The position numbers and the translations under genes are program-made. Below are positions 26,012 to 35,454 of a stretch of 51,392 nt of DNA, piece by piece. Under the pieces are notes generated by a model that worked only from the letters and a program-made list of their open reading frames with translations, was not told where the DNA came from and made no database searches. This DNA comes from an uncultured Campylobacter sp. Lineage in GTDB: Bacteria > Campylobacterota > Campylobacteria > Campylobacterales > Campylobacteraceae. Position 1 is the first letter of the stretch; each line of letters starts with the position of its first letter. The stretch lies in assembly GCF_938030145.1 (NCBI RefSeq), contig NZ_CALHGM010000014.1, forward strand, positions 1 through 51,392. Direction: 5' to 3'.

Positions 26012-26785
26012 ATGAAACGATTAGAGGGCAAAACAGCCGTAATCACTGGCGGAAGCGACGGCATAGGGCTTGGCATAGCAAAGTGTTTCGCCAAAGAGGG
26101 CGCAAATTTGATCCTGCTCGGCAGAAGCGAGGAGAAATTAAAAATCGCACAGGAGGCATTGGGCGGTTACGGCGTGAAAGCTTACGCGATAGAGGCGGAT
26201 TTGGCGCAAAGCAAAACGATAAAAGGGCTTTGCGAGCGCATTTTAGCGCTACCTCTTAAGATAGATATCCTTGTAAATAACGCCGGGTTGGGAAAATTCG
26301 TACCCTTTGAGGCGACCGACGAAGCGCTGCTGGACGCTCATCTAAACCTAAACGTCAAAGCGCCCTATCTGCTTACTCAGGGGCTTTTGGGCGCGCTTGC
26401 GGCTAGCAAGGGCTGCGTGATAAATATCTCGTCGTATTTCGCAAACAGAATGCTCGTGGGGCGCACCACGACGGCGTATTCGATCACCAAAGGCGCGCTA
26501 AATTCTTTCACCAAATCGCTTGCCTTTGAGGTCGGCAAACTCGGCATTCGCGTCAATGCCATAGCGCCCGGAAGCGTGCTGACGCCGCAGTTTGAGCGAA
26601 ATTTAAGCGCGCTTAGCCCGCAGGGGCGCGAGGCGTTTGAACAAATGGTGCAAAATATCTATCCGCTCGGCAAAATCGGCAGCGCGCAGGACATCGGCGA
26701 TGCGGCGGTGTTTTTGGCGTCGGATGCGGCGAAATGGGTCAGCGGCGCGATATTTGCGATAGACGGCGGGCTTACGACGAATTAG
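26012..26785 (+). CDS. Short-chain dehydrogenase/reductase
   Basis: A 257-residue classical SDR. NAD(P)-binding TGGSDGIGLGI (about residues 12-22), NNAG (about 90), catalytic Ser in INISSYFAN (about 139) and YSITK (Tyr about 155, Lys about 159), then the PGSVLTPQF loop. The C-terminus ASDAAKWVSGAIFAIDGGLTTN is typical. The substrate is unknown; a sugar alcohol or 3-oxoacyl substrate is possible. It stands alone, with a good AAAGGA site. Confidence 0.88.
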   Translation: MKRLEGKTAVITGGSDGIGLGIAKCFAKEGANLILLGRSEEKLKIAQEALGGYGVKAYAIEADLAQSKTIKGLCERILALPLKIDILVNNAGLGKFVPFEATDEALLDAHLNLNVKAPYLLTQGLLGALAASKGCVINISSYFANRMLVGRTTTAYSITKGALNSFTKSLAFEVGKLGIRVNAIAPGSVLTPQFERNLSALSPQGREAFEQMVQNIYPLGKIGSAQDIGDAAVFLASDAAKWVSGAIFAIDGGLTTN

Positions 26786-27159
26786 CCGCGATTGGGCGAA
26801 ATTTTGGGCGCGGATTTTGAAATATAAAATTTTACAGAGGCGAATTCCGCCGCGAGAAATTTACCCCGTAGAATTTCGCGCGGCAAATTTGCAACGAAAT
26901 TTAGCCACGTAGAATTTTACGGCGACGAATACTGCGCGTGAAATTCGCCATGGCGAAAGCGCAAAATTCTGCAAGCCGTGCGAATTACAACGTAAATTTT
27001 AAAATTTATATTGTAAAATTTTACGGCGCGCGGTTTGGGCGTAATCTCGCTGCGCAAAATTTGAAGCTGCGATAAAACGGTGCCTGCGGGGTTAAATTTA
27101 AAAAGCGGCGCCGGCAGCTGGCTTGAGATAATTAGAAATTAAACGAGATTGGAGAGGGT
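26786..27159. repeat. 374-bp non-coding gap with AAATTT/GAATTT repeats
   Basis: A succession of gtagaatttcgcg, gcaaatttgc, gaaatttagcc and gtagaattttacgg phrases, plus AAATTTTAAAATTTATATTGTAAAATTTTACGG near 26996. CCGCG (26786) and CGCGG (about 26809) could form a short hairpin after the SDR stop. No gene was seen. Confidence 0.55.
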
Positions 27160-27753
27160 TTGAGGGTTTTGTTTCTAGCGATTTTAGCGGTGTTTTTGAG
27201 CGCGAGTGCGGTGCTATTTAGCTCGTGCGCGGCTCCGCTGGCGCCCGCTGGCAATGCGCTTAGCGTGTATGACATCTACTCCGTAGCGCGCGACCGCCGC
27301 AGCGTCAGCGAGGTCGCTAGCGACAAGCTCATCCAGACTAAAATTCAAAGCAAAATTCTATTTACCAAAGGCCTTAGCAGCTGGGATTTGGAGGTCGAAT
27401 GCTTCTACGGCGAGGTCTATCTCATCGGGCTGCTGGATAGCGAAGCGATGCGCGAGCCGCTGCTTGCTTTAGCTCGGCAAACCGAAGGCGTGCGGCGCGT
27501 GCATTCCTATCTGCGCGTCAAAAAGCCCGAATATCCGTGCAATTCGTTTGAAATTTTTACAAATTTAAAGAAAAATCTCTTTTCCGACACCGACGTTTCG
27601 GGCACTGCGGTGCGCGTAGCGATCGTGGGCTGCGACGTGGTATTTAGCGGCGTAGTAACGGACATCGAGCACGAAAAGCATGCGATCTGGTACGCGACGC
27701 ACGCGCCCGGAGTTCAGGACGTGTATTCGTTCCTGCGCGTGGTGAAGGAGTAG
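27160..27753 (+). CDS. BON-domain periplasmic lipoprotein
   Basis: A 197-residue lipoprotein with signal peptide and lipobox LFSSC (Cys23). Two BON-like modules follow: about 55-122 (SDKLIQTKIQSKILF, EVECFYGEVYLIGLL, VRRVHSYLRVKK) and about 135-195 (GTAVRVAIVGCDVVFSGVV, VQDVYSFLRVVK). BON lipoproteins bind the envelope periphery (OsmY/DolP type). Start TTG with GGAG upstream. A perfect hairpin follows 7 bp after the stop. Confidence 0.85.
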   Translation: MRVLFLAILAVFLSASAVLFSSCAAPLAPAGNALSVYDIYSVARDRRSVSEVASDKLIQTKIQSKILFTKGLSSWDLEVECFYGEVYLIGLLDSEAMREPLLALARQTEGVRRVHSYLRVKKPEYPCNSFEIFTNLKKNLFSDTDVSGTAVRVAIVGCDVVFSGVVTDIEHEKHAIWYATHAPGVQDVYSFLRVVKE

Positions 27754-27760
27754 GGGCTTT

Positions 27761-27801
27761 GCGGTTAAATTTGATCGCTTCGGCAGGGCAAATTTAACCG
27801 C
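27761..27801 (+). terminator. Perfect 13-bp hairpin after the BON lipoprotein gene
   Basis: GCGGTTAAATTTG (27761-27773) pairs with CAAATTTAACCGC (27789-27801) across a 15-base loop, starting 7 bp after the stop codon. There is no strong T-run, so termination would rest on the stem. Each arm carries the AAATTT motif. Confidence 0.6.
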
Positions 27802-28079
27802 TTGCGGCGGGCTAAATTTGAGGATATGCCCGATTTATTTCAGCTCGTTTGCGGGGCGATCGACGTGCATGAAATTAAAATTTTATCGGCGCGCAAGATA
27901 GCGGGGAATTTTAAAATTTGGCTCACGAGCGAGAGCATTAAGTAAATTTAAAGCAGCCGCAGACGATAATTTCGCAGATGAAATTTACGCCGCAAGTGCT
28001 CGCCAAAAAGTAGCACCGGCGTGCCGATAAAAAGCGCGCCGTGTTTAAATAGCGACCAAATCAGAGGCGGCACGCGCGA

Positions 28080-28186
28080 GCTAAATTTAAAGCGTTGCGT
28101 TTTAAAAGTGCTAAATTTAAAGCGAGCCGCCGAGCTAAATTTAAATGTAACGCGCGCATTGTGAGCTAAAATGAGCTAAATTTAAA
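28080..28186. repeat. Four copies of GCTAAATTTAAA upstream of upp
   Basis: GCTAAATTTAAA occurs at 28080, 28110, 28134 and 28175, in three cases preceded by GA/GT and followed by GCG-rich sequence. The whole 27754-28299 gap is otherwise non-coding, with further AAATTT motifs. Confidence 0.8.
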
Positions 28187-28299
28187 ATCGCGTTGCCGTT
28201 ATCGGCAAAATTTTAGCGCCACGGCACTGGAGTTCGCACCAAAACAGATAATTAAAATGCCCCAAAGGGCGCAAAATTCAGTAAATTTAAGGAGAGAAA

Positions 28300-28968
28300 A
28301 TGAGCCAAAGCCAAAAATGTACGTACCAAACCGCGTGCGAGCTGCCTAACGTGAGGCTGATCAAGCACCCGCTGATCGAGCATAAGCTCACGATCCTGCG
28401 CGATCGGGGGACCGATCCGTTTCAGTTCCGCATGCTCGTCGATGAGATCAGCTACCTGATGATGTTCGAGGCGACGCGCGATCTGGCGCTGCGCGAGGTA
28501 AGCGTGCATACGCCCGTGGCGCAAACTAGCGCGTATAAGCTCGCCACAAAGATCATGATCTGCCCGATTTTGCGCGCCGCGCTGGGGATGCTAGATAGCG
28601 TTTTCAAGCTCATACCGGATGCTAGCGTAGGATTTTTGGGCTTTCAGCGCGACGAAAAGACCGCGCAGGCGGAGTTTTTTTACGCCAAGCTGCCCGCCGA
28701 TGCCGCAGAGCGTACCGCAATCATCATCGATCCGATGTTTGCGACCGGAGGCACGGCGATCGATGCGGTGAAATTTCTGCTAAAAAACGGCGTTAAAAAG
28801 ATCAAATTTATCTCCATCATCGCAGCGCCCGAGGGACTTCATAAATTTAGCGAGATCTACCCGCAGGTCGAGGTTTTTACCGCGGCGATCGACGAGAGAC
28901 TAAACGAGCAAAAATATATCGTGCCGGGCCTTGGAGACGCAGGAGATAGGGTATTTAATACGCTGTGA
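28300..28968 (+). CDS. upp: Uracil phosphoribosyltransferase
   Basis: Converts uracil and PRPP to UMP in pyrimidine salvage. At 222 residues it is slightly longer than the usual 208. Family segments are RGTDPFQFRMLVDEIS, the central ICPILRAALGMLD, the PRPP loop IIIDPMFATGGTAIDAV, and PGLGDAGDRVFNTL at the C-terminus. The extra residues are at the N-terminus, but the ATG at 28300 has a strong AAGGAGA site. It is a single-gene unit. Confidence 0.95.
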   Translation: MSQSQKCTYQTACELPNVRLIKHPLIEHKLTILRDRGTDPFQFRMLVDEISYLMMFEATRDLALREVSVHTPVAQTSAYKLATKIMICPILRAALGMLDSVFKLIPDASVGFLGFQRDEKTAQAEFFYAKLPADAAERTAIIIDPMFATGGTAIDAVKFLLKNGVKKIKFISIIAAPEGLHKFSEIYPQVEVFTAAIDERLNEQKYIVPGLGDAGDRVFNTL

Positions 28969-29828
28969 GATTTGCGCGGCGAAGGACTTTGTGCTGCGCT
29001 AAATTTGCGCGACAGTATTTTATGCGGCGATAAATTGATCGGCAGCAAACTTTACCGGCAATGGAATTTTACGCGATGCGAAATCTATTTATCAAATATG
29101 CGGGTTGCCGCCGCTCGGGATTTCGTGCCACAATAAATTTAGTGGGGCGCGTATTTTTTACAGCGCGCGCAATACGTAGTGAAATTTTAAATTTCGCAGC
29201 GCTGTAAATTTGAAGCGCTTTAAAATTTTAACTCGTCGTAGAATTTGCGGCGTTTTTAAATTTATTAAATAAAATTTGAGTTCTGCGATGTATAAAACAC
29301 GTAAATTTAAAAGTAAGAAAAAAGCAAAATAGGGGGCGGAATTTTATTGCCGTCGAATTCTTCTGCAAAATTCTAGCCGTGCGAGATTTCGCGGAGAATT
29401 TACCGCGTCAAAACTCTACGGCAGAGCGGGAATGAAATTTTAAAATTTAGCCCGCATTTGCGGCGTAAAATTTTGCAGCCGCCCGCACCGCAAATATCGC
29501 TATTTTCAGACCGCCCCTGATCGCGCTGCAACATAGCCCGCGCACAGCTCGCAAAAAAGCCCCAGGCAACCACGCCTCTCAATCGCAGCTTCAAACCCCG
29601 CTACCGCCTGTGAAATTTAGCGAGCCGCAAAATATCGTGCAACGTCCGCGCCGTAAAAATTTACAAATCGCAAAATTTACAAAAATCGCGCGGCGAAATT
29701 CTTGCCCCAACGATCCAATAAAAAAGCCGGGGCGGCGGCGCGGCGGGCGTACGCGAGGAGTAAAATTCTTATTCAAACGATCCGTCCGCGCTAAAATGAA
29801 ATTTAAAAATTTAGCGAGCAAATTTCGC
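28969..29828. repeat. 860-bp non-coding gap between upp and the helicase gene
   Basis: No credible gene. AAATTT motifs are frequent in the first 500 bp (for example around 29180-29280). The rest is GC-richer with GAAATTTA and AAATTTAC islands. ORFs on both strands here are short and lack ribosome sites. Confidence 0.55.
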
Positions 29829-31856
29829 CTACTTCACCAGCCCCGCTTCCCTTAAAAAGCAGCTCGGCTCATAATTAATCTTTCTGATCTTATCAAATTT
29901 CGCGTAGCTTAGCACCAGCTCGTCGCGCGCTCTGGTGACCGCCACGTAAAATAGTCGCCGCTCCTCCTCCAGGCTGCCGCCCATCGCCATTAGCTTGAGG
30001 TTCGGGAAGCGGTTTTGCGCCAGATCGATGAGATAGACGCTGCAAAACTCAAGCCCCTTGCTTGCGTGCACGCTGAGCAGATTTACCCCCTCGCCCTCGC
30101 TCATCTCCTTTGCACCCAGAGTTATGAAGTTATAAAAGCTCTGCGGATCCGCGTATTTGCCGGCGATCTGCTCTAAAATTCCGCATTTATCGTAGATGCG
30201 GGAGATCTCATCCTTTTTGCGATCCTCGTCTATCTTGCCGTTTTTCAGCGTCGCGCGTTTCGTCGCGATAAAATCCGCCACAAGCGCGAAAAGGCGCGAG
30301 TCTTTGATCTGCGAGATGAGCGTGACGGATCTCGCAGCGGAGCCGCTTTTTTTAAAAATTTTATAAATTTCGTGCAAAAATACGGCGCCGCCCTCGGTAA
30401 TTTTATTGTGCTTTAAAACCGGATGCGAGCGAAAAAACTCGTCAAATTCCAAAGCTTCAAAGCGCGATACCGAGCCGATGATGTCCACATCGTCAAAAAG
30501 CCCGAGCTGGTAGTTTTTCCTCTTTTTTTCAAAAATTTTAACGCTCTCATCGGGACGCAAAAGACCTGCGTGAATGCTTCCGTGCCCAAGCGCGATCAGC
30601 GCGTCGAAAAGCTCCTTACTTAGCGCGCTGCCGACGCCTCTTGCGTATTCGCACGTGCTCATAAATGCCATCATATCTTTTGGGTTTATTATCATCGCGA
30701 AAATGTCCGTAAAGGCCTTGATCTCGCGGCTTTCAAAAAAGCTCACGCCGCCTTTTCGCTTTGCACCGATGCCGAGCTCCTTAAGCGCGACCTCGACGCC
30801 GTCGGCGCTGGAGTTGTTGCGAAAGATGACGGCGATCTTTTCGCGCGGAGTGCCGCTTTGCGCGATCTGTGCGGCTACGTGGGCGTATTGCGCCGCCGTA
30901 TCGTCGTAAACATGCAGCCTAGGCGCGCTAAATTTGCCCTCACGGCCCACGATCAGCTTCTTTTCGTAAAGGCGCGGATTATTCGCGATGACGCGGTTTG
31001 CAAGCGCCAAAATCGCCGAGCTTGAGCGATAGTTGATATTCAGCGCGTAAATTTTAGCGTCCGCAAAGCGCTTGCCGAAGCTGCCGATGATATCGATGTT
31101 TGCGCCGTTAAAGGCGTAGATACTCTGATCGAAATCGCCGACGCAAAAAAGGCTTTTCGTCGCAAAGGCATCGATGAGGCTTCCTTGCAGCGAGTTCGTA
31201 TCCTGATACTCGTCCACTAAAATTTCATCAAACCGCAGCGGCGCGCCCTTTCGCAGCTCATGGCGCATTTTTAGCAAAACGTCGTTGAAATCGGCGTAGT
31301 TAAATTTCGCCTTTTCCTCTTCAAACTCGCGCAAAATATCTGCGTAAATTTCGGCAAATTCCGCCTGATCCTCGTAGTTTTTGCTAAACCAAGTCTCAAA
31401 ATCCGCGCTCATCTCCTTATTTTGATACAGCGAGTACACATCGTACAGATAGGTCCCGCCGTAGGGGCGTGCGTCGCTTACGTGATAAAATTTGCGCTTT
31501 TCTACGAGGCTTTTTAGCAGCGTCTTTAGTTCGGCGGGCTGCTTTAAGATCACGCCTTTGCCCAGCTCGCGAAGTAGGGCGTAGGATACGGCGTGGAAGG
31601 TGCCCGCGACGATTGCAGAGGTGATTTTTTTATCAAAATGCCGCTGCAAGCGCGCTATCATCTCGCTTGCGGCCTTATTCGTAAAGGTAAGGAGCAAAAT
31701 TTTTCTAGGGCTAGTGCCGAGATTTAGCAGATGAGCGATGCGCGCTACGATGGTGCTGGTTTTGCCCGTGCCTGCGCTTGCGATTACTAGATTGTGCCCC
31801 GCAGGAGCGGTCGCTGCGGCGTATTGTTCGGTGTTTAGCTTAGCTAGAGCGTCCAA
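29829..31856 (-). CDS. UvrD/Rep/PcrA-type superfamily 1 DNA helicase
   Basis: A 675-residue 3'-5' helicase. Walker A is SAGTGKTST, motif Ia LTFTNKAASEM, Walker B VDEYQDTN, motif III VGDFDQSIYAFNGA, motif IV LNINYRSS, motif V LLSVHASKGLEF, motif VI YVAVTRARDELVL. I choose TTG at 31856, with AAAGGA upstream. The ATG nine codons earlier (31883) falls on a TATAAT promoter element. Likely roles are repair and replication restart. It may be the only UvrD-like protein of the species, as in C. jejuni. It is divergent from pbpC. Confidence 0.9.
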   Translation of the reverse strand: MDALAKLNTEQYAAATAPAGHNLVIASAGTGKTSTIVARIAHLLNLGTSPRKILLLTFTNKAASEMIARLQRHFDKKITSAIVAGTFHAVSYALLRELGKGVILKQPAELKTLLKSLVEKRKFYHVSDARPYGGTYLYDVYSLYQNKEMSADFETWFSKNYEDQAEFAEIYADILREFEEEKAKFNYADFNDVLLKMRHELRKGAPLRFDEILVDEYQDTNSLQGSLIDAFATKSLFCVGDFDQSIYAFNGANIDIIGSFGKRFADAKIYALNINYRSSSAILALANRVIANNPRLYEKKLIVGREGKFSAPRLHVYDDTAAQYAHVAAQIAQSGTPREKIAVIFRNNSSADGVEVALKELGIGAKRKGGVSFFESREIKAFTDIFAMIINPKDMMAFMSTCEYARGVGSALSKELFDALIALGHGSIHAGLLRPDESVKIFEKKRKNYQLGLFDDVDIIGSVSRFEALEFDEFFRSHPVLKHNKITEGGAVFLHEIYKIFKKSGSAARSVTLISQIKDSRLFALVADFIATKRATLKNGKIDEDRKKDEISRIYDKCGILEQIAGKYADPQSFYNFITLGAKEMSEGEGVNLLSVHASKGLEFCSVYLIDLAQNRFPNLKLMAMGGSLEEERRLFYVAVTRARDELVLSYAKFDKIRKINYEPSCFLREAGLVK

Positions 31857-31881
31857 GATTATTCCTTTGCAAAAAGGCGCC

Positions 31882-31887
31882 ATTATA
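31882..31887 (-). promoter_or_regulatory. -10 box (TATAAT) for the helicase gene
   Basis: The minus strand reads ggcTATAATggcg. A transcript starting about 6 to 7 bases downstream would still include AAAGGA and the TTG start at 31856, but not an ATG at 31883. Confidence 0.6.
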
Positions 31888-31912
31888 GCCTAAAATCATT
31901 AAAATTCTTTGA

Positions 31913-31918
31913 TATAAT
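31913..31918 (+). promoter_or_regulatory. -10 box (TATAAT) directly before the pbpC start codon
   Basis: ttgaTATAATtgcgcgATG: only six bases separate the box from the ATG at 31925. The expected start of transcription coincides with the A of the ATG, and there is no ribosome site. Confidence 0.6.
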
Positions 31919-31924
31919 TGCGCG

Positions 31925-34900
31925 ATGAAATTTCTAAAATTTACATTAAAAATCACGCTATTTTGCGCATTTGCATTCGCTCTGTTTTTGATCCTAGACG
32001 CGCTTTATCCGCTAAATTTGGATATGCTAAATAAGCAGAAGAGTAGAATTTTATACGACCGAAACGGCGAAATTTTAAATATGCAGATCAGCGACGATCA
32101 AATTTGGCGCTTTTACGCGAGCGCGGACGAGATACCGCCGCGGCTGAAACAAAGCGCGATCTACTTTGAAGATCGCTATTTTTACTACCATTTCGGCGTC
32201 AATCCAGCCTCGATTTTGCGCGCGGCTACGTATAATTTTACGCAAAATTTTACTAAAAAAAGCGAGGGCAACGTCGAGCGCGTCGGAGCCTCCACGATCA
32301 CGATGCAGGTCGCGCGTATGATGCGCCCCAAACAGCGTAGCTACAAGAACAAAATCATCGAAATTTTCAACGCCTTTCAGCTGGAGTGGCACTTTAGTAA
32401 GGATGAAATTTTAGGAATGTATTTCAACCTCGCCCCATACGGCGGCAATATCGAGGGGGTCAAGACCGCGGCGTATTTTTATTTCAAAAAGGATCTGCGC
32501 GAGCTTAGCAACGCTCAAATCGCGCTTCTTAGCGTGATCCCAAAAAACCCGAATAAAAACCGCCTAGACCGTAGATCAAACATCAACGCGCTTAAAAACC
32601 GCCTAATTTCGCAGCTGCGAGAGGGTGGCGTGATCTCGCAGAGCGAGTATGAGCGCGCCCTCGCAGAGCCGTTTTCGCCCAGACGCTACGCAGCGCCCAA
32701 TTACGCGCCGCATTACGCGCTGTTAGCGTTTAGCAATTATAAAATGCAAAATTTTACCGCCAAAGATGACGTAAATTTCACTCAAAATTTTGACTCGAAC
32801 GGTACGCCTAGCGGGGCAGCGGGGCAAGCAAGCTCGTCTGCGCGCCGAGCCACGGCGGCGGCAGAATCAAATTTTTCGGGCACGGCGAGTGCGGAATTAA
32901 GCTTTACGGATACGACAAGAGCCGCGCCGAATCTATCCGGCTCCGTGAGTGCGCAGGTGGGAGCGGATTCGAAAGAAATGAATTCCAAAGAGGCGGATTT
33001 TAAAACAGATGCGCCGGAGAGTTCAAATTTAAGCGAACGAACGAGCTTAAATTTAAACGAGCGGCAAGATGCTGCGTATTCGCCGCAGAATTTTAGCGCA
33101 GATGCAAATTCAAATAAACGACAAACCGAGTATTCGCCGCAAAATCCGAATGCGGATATGAATTTAAACAAGCGGCAGAATGTCACCGATGCTGCACATC
33201 CGTACCAAGACCCGCAAAATTCGCAAAAGCTAAATTTAAACAATCGGCAAGATACGGCGCATTCGCCGCAAAATTTTAGCGCAGATGCAAACTCTGGCGA
33301 GCGGTCGCGTGTAAATTTTATTTCGCAGACAAATTCCGCTTCGGATGTTAGTATGCAGACGGGTTTCGCTTCGTCGAACGCTAATGCTCAGACAGATTCT
33401 ACTTCAGACGCTAAAATGCAGACGTCTTCTGCTGCAAGCGCCGAATCGCAGGCAAATTCCGCCCCCAACGCCAAGGTGCCGCAAAATTTCGCTTTAGCCG
33501 CCCAAGCGCAGATAAATTCCTATCCGAACGCCAAAACGCAGGAAAAATCCGCAAACTCTAAAGGGGGCGCGCAGTCTAAAGAGCAAACTGCGCTAGAGCA
33601 GGAGCTTGCGCGTCTAAACGAGGGTAAAATTTATTCGAGCTTGGATCTTAAAACCCAGATCGCGCTTGAGGGCTTTTTGAGAAGCGAGATCCTCGCCCTG
33701 CGCGATAAGGGCGTTAGAAACGGCGCTGCGGTGCTGATCGACAACGAAAGCATGAGCGTGATCGCCTATGTCGGCAGCCACGATTTTAGCGCTAATGAGG
33801 GGCAAAACGACGGCGTGTGCTCACAAAAAAACGTAGGCTCGACGCTCAAACCCTTCATCTACGCCAAGGCCCTTGAGCACGGGCTCATCACCCCTTCAAA
33901 GAAGCTGATCGACGCGCCGATAACCTTCGCGGGCTACGTTCCTCGCAACTACAACCAGGGGTTTTTGGGCGCGGTTAGTGCGACCGACGCGCTAAGTCTT
34001 AGTTTGAATATCCCCGCGGTAAAGCTAAATTTAATGCTTGGTGACGACGGGCTATATGAAATGCTATCAAACGTGCATCTGGCGGAGTTTAGCAAGGATT
34101 ATTACGGCGCAGGTATCGCGCTTGGCAGTATTTCGATGAGCCTAATGGATCTTGCTCGCCTATACAGCGCGTTTGCAAACGGCGGCAAGCTGCGAAAGCT
34201 CGAAATAGCGGGCGCGAAGATCGGCGACGATGCTAAAATTTTAACCCCGCAAAGCGTCTATATCGTAACGCAGATGCTAAGAAACGCGCCGCGCTCCTAT
34301 CTCGGCTCGGTGTGGCAAAACACCCTAAACGCGCCGCCGCTGATGTTTAAAACGGGTACAAGCGCCGATGCGCGCGATCTCTACACCGTCGCGCTTACGC
34401 CTAAATTTACACTCGGCGTCTGGCTGGGAAATTTCGACGGCTCCAAGACTAGGGATCTTAGCGGCGGCGTGAGTGCGGCGAAGGTGGCGTTTAATATGTT
34501 TGCCTTCCTCGATAAATCGAGCATGCTGGGCGAGGCGGAGTTTGCGCGTCCCGCGGGCGTGAGCTTTCGGCGAGTATGCACCGATGCGTACCGCGAAAAG
34601 GAGTGCGCTCAAAGCGCCGAGGATCTTACGATCGATGGAGTTGAGCCCAACGAGGAGTGCGAAATTTACGGCACGAGCGAGCTTTTTTACCTGCTAAAAC
34701 ACGGTCTAGTCGATCCGCAAAAGGTACGCGCAGGAAGGTGCGCGGCTAAATTTGCCGCCGTAAAGCCCGTGTTAAACGACATCAACGCCAAAACCTACGA
34801 GACCGGCGCGGACGGCACGCTGCGGTTAAAGATACAGTGCACAGCGGTTTTTGGCGAGCGGGTATATATCAGGCTAAGCGGCGGTTCGCGGGAGTTTATA

Positions 34901-35440
34901 GCGCTAAATTCCACCGCGTTTACGAGGGAGAATTCCACGGATTTGGATTCCAAGCATTCTAGCGCGGCGCAGCAAGATAATTTAAAGCAGAATTTAACAC
35001 AGCAAAATTTTGCAGAACAGAATTCTGCGGTACAAAATTCTATGCGACAAAATTTAGCGTTACAGAATTTAAAATCACAAAATCTTACGAAGCAAAATTC
35101 TGTAGAATGGAATTTTATAACTAAAAATCCAGTCACACGGAATTTAGCGTCGCAAAATTCTATCTTGCAAAATTCTACAGAGCAGAATTCGGAGGTTCAA
35201 AATTTCACAGCGAAAAATTTTACGGATCAAAATTCCTCGCAGCAAAATTTTGTGGCACGCGATTTCACCACGCAAAGCCTAGCGCCTGCAAATTCTAAAG
35301 TTAAAATGGGAGAATATTTTGCACGCACTAACGGCGAGGCTTTTACGCTAAGTCTTGGAGCAGGGGATTTTGAGCTTGGCTGCTTGGATGAAAATGCAAA
35401 TTTCGCTAAAGCAAATTTTAGAGTAAATGAAAGAAAATAA
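31925..35440 (+). CDS. pbpC: Penicillin-binding protein 1C with two large low-complexity insertions
   Basis: A bifunctional peptidoglycan synthase of 1171 residues; PBP1C is usually about 750-800. An N-terminal membrane anchor (about 5-28) leads to a GT51 glycosyltransferase (FEDRYFYYHFG with catalytic Glu82, then STITMQVARM). The transpeptidase has catalytic Ser639 in STLKP, the SLN motif in SLSLNIP, and KTGT at 809-812. A BiPBP_C-like end follows (about 940 onward). Residues about 276-556 form an N/S/A/Q-rich spacer between the two catalytic domains. Residues about 998-1128 are a second insert inside the C-terminal domain, made of some 20 pentapeptides of QN[LFS]xx type. No ribosome site precedes the ATG. 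The alpha-2-macroglobulin gene follows 47 bp later, as in many bacteria. Confidence 0.9.
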   Translation: MKFLKFTLKITLFCAFAFALFLILDALYPLNLDMLNKQKSRILYDRNGEILNMQISDDQIWRFYASADEIPPRLKQSAIYFEDRYFYYHFGVNPASILRAATYNFTQNFTKKSEGNVERVGASTITMQVARMMRPKQRSYKNKIIEIFNAFQLEWHFSKDEILGMYFNLAPYGGNIEGVKTAAYFYFKKDLRELSNAQIALLSVIPKNPNKNRLDRRSNINALKNRLISQLREGGVISQSEYERALAEPFSPRRYAAPNYAPHYALLAFSNYKMQNFTAKDDVNFTQNFDSNGTPSGAAGQASSSARRATAAAESNFSGTASAELSFTDTTRAAPNLSGSVSAQVGADSKEMNSKEADFKTDAPESSNLSERTSLNLNERQDAAYSPQNFSADANSNKRQTEYSPQNPNADMNLNKRQNVTDAAHPYQDPQNSQKLNLNNRQDTAHSPQNFSADANSGERSRVNFISQTNSASDVSMQTGFASSNANAQTDSTSDAKMQTSSAASAESQANSAPNAKVPQNFALAAQAQINSYPNAKTQEKSANSKGGAQSKEQTALEQELARLNEGKIYSSLDLKTQIALEGFLRSEILALRDKGVRNGAAVLIDNESMSVIAYVGSHDFSANEGQNDGVCSQKNVGSTLKPFIYAKALEHGLITPSKKLIDAPITFAGYVPRNYNQGFLGAVSATDALSLSLNIPAVKLNLMLGDDGLYEMLSNVHLAEFSKDYYGAGIALGSISMSLMDLARLYSAFANGGKLRKLEIAGAKIGDDAKILTPQSVYIVTQMLRNAPRSYLGSVWQNTLNAPPLMFKTGTSADARDLYTVALTPKFTLGVWLGNFDGSKTRDLSGGVSAAKVAFNMFAFLDKSSMLGEAEFARPAGVSFRRVCTDAYREKECAQSAEDLTIDGVEPNEECEIYGTSELFYLLKHGLVDPQKVRAGRCAAKFAAVKPVLNDINAKTYETGADGTLRLKIQCTAVFGERVYIRLSGGSREFIALNSTAFTRENSTDLDSKHSSAAQQDNLKQNLTQQNFAEQNSAVQNSMRQNLALQNLKSQNLTKQNSVEWNFITKNPVTRNLASQNSILQNSTEQNSEVQNFTAKNFTDQNSSQQNFVARDFTTQSLAPANSKVKMGEYFARTNGEAFTLSLGAGDFELGCLDENANFAKANFRVNERK
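34975..35302 (+). repeat. 15-bp in-frame tandem repeat encoding QN[LFS]xx pentapeptides
   Basis: About 20 consecutive degenerate 15-bp units, mostly beginning CAAAATTYN or CAGAATTYN, lie inside pbpC. Nearly every unit holds one RAATTY site. The protein reads as QNLTQ, QNFAE, QNSAV, QNSMR, QNLAL and so on, with occasional WN, KN, RN or RD at the first two positions. Confidence 0.85.
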
Positions 35441-35454
35441 AAGGTTAATTTGTA

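Noticed and set aside
31857..31883. ATG 31883 as helicase start
   Set aside because: The ATG is part of TATAATGG, the likely -10 box; TTG 31856 has AAAGGA and fits the family N-terminus.
34795..35136. Antisense ORF with regular F-C-x-x-K-F-C pattern
   Set aside because: The periodicity is the mirror of the 15-bp repeat inside pbpC; there is no ribosome site.
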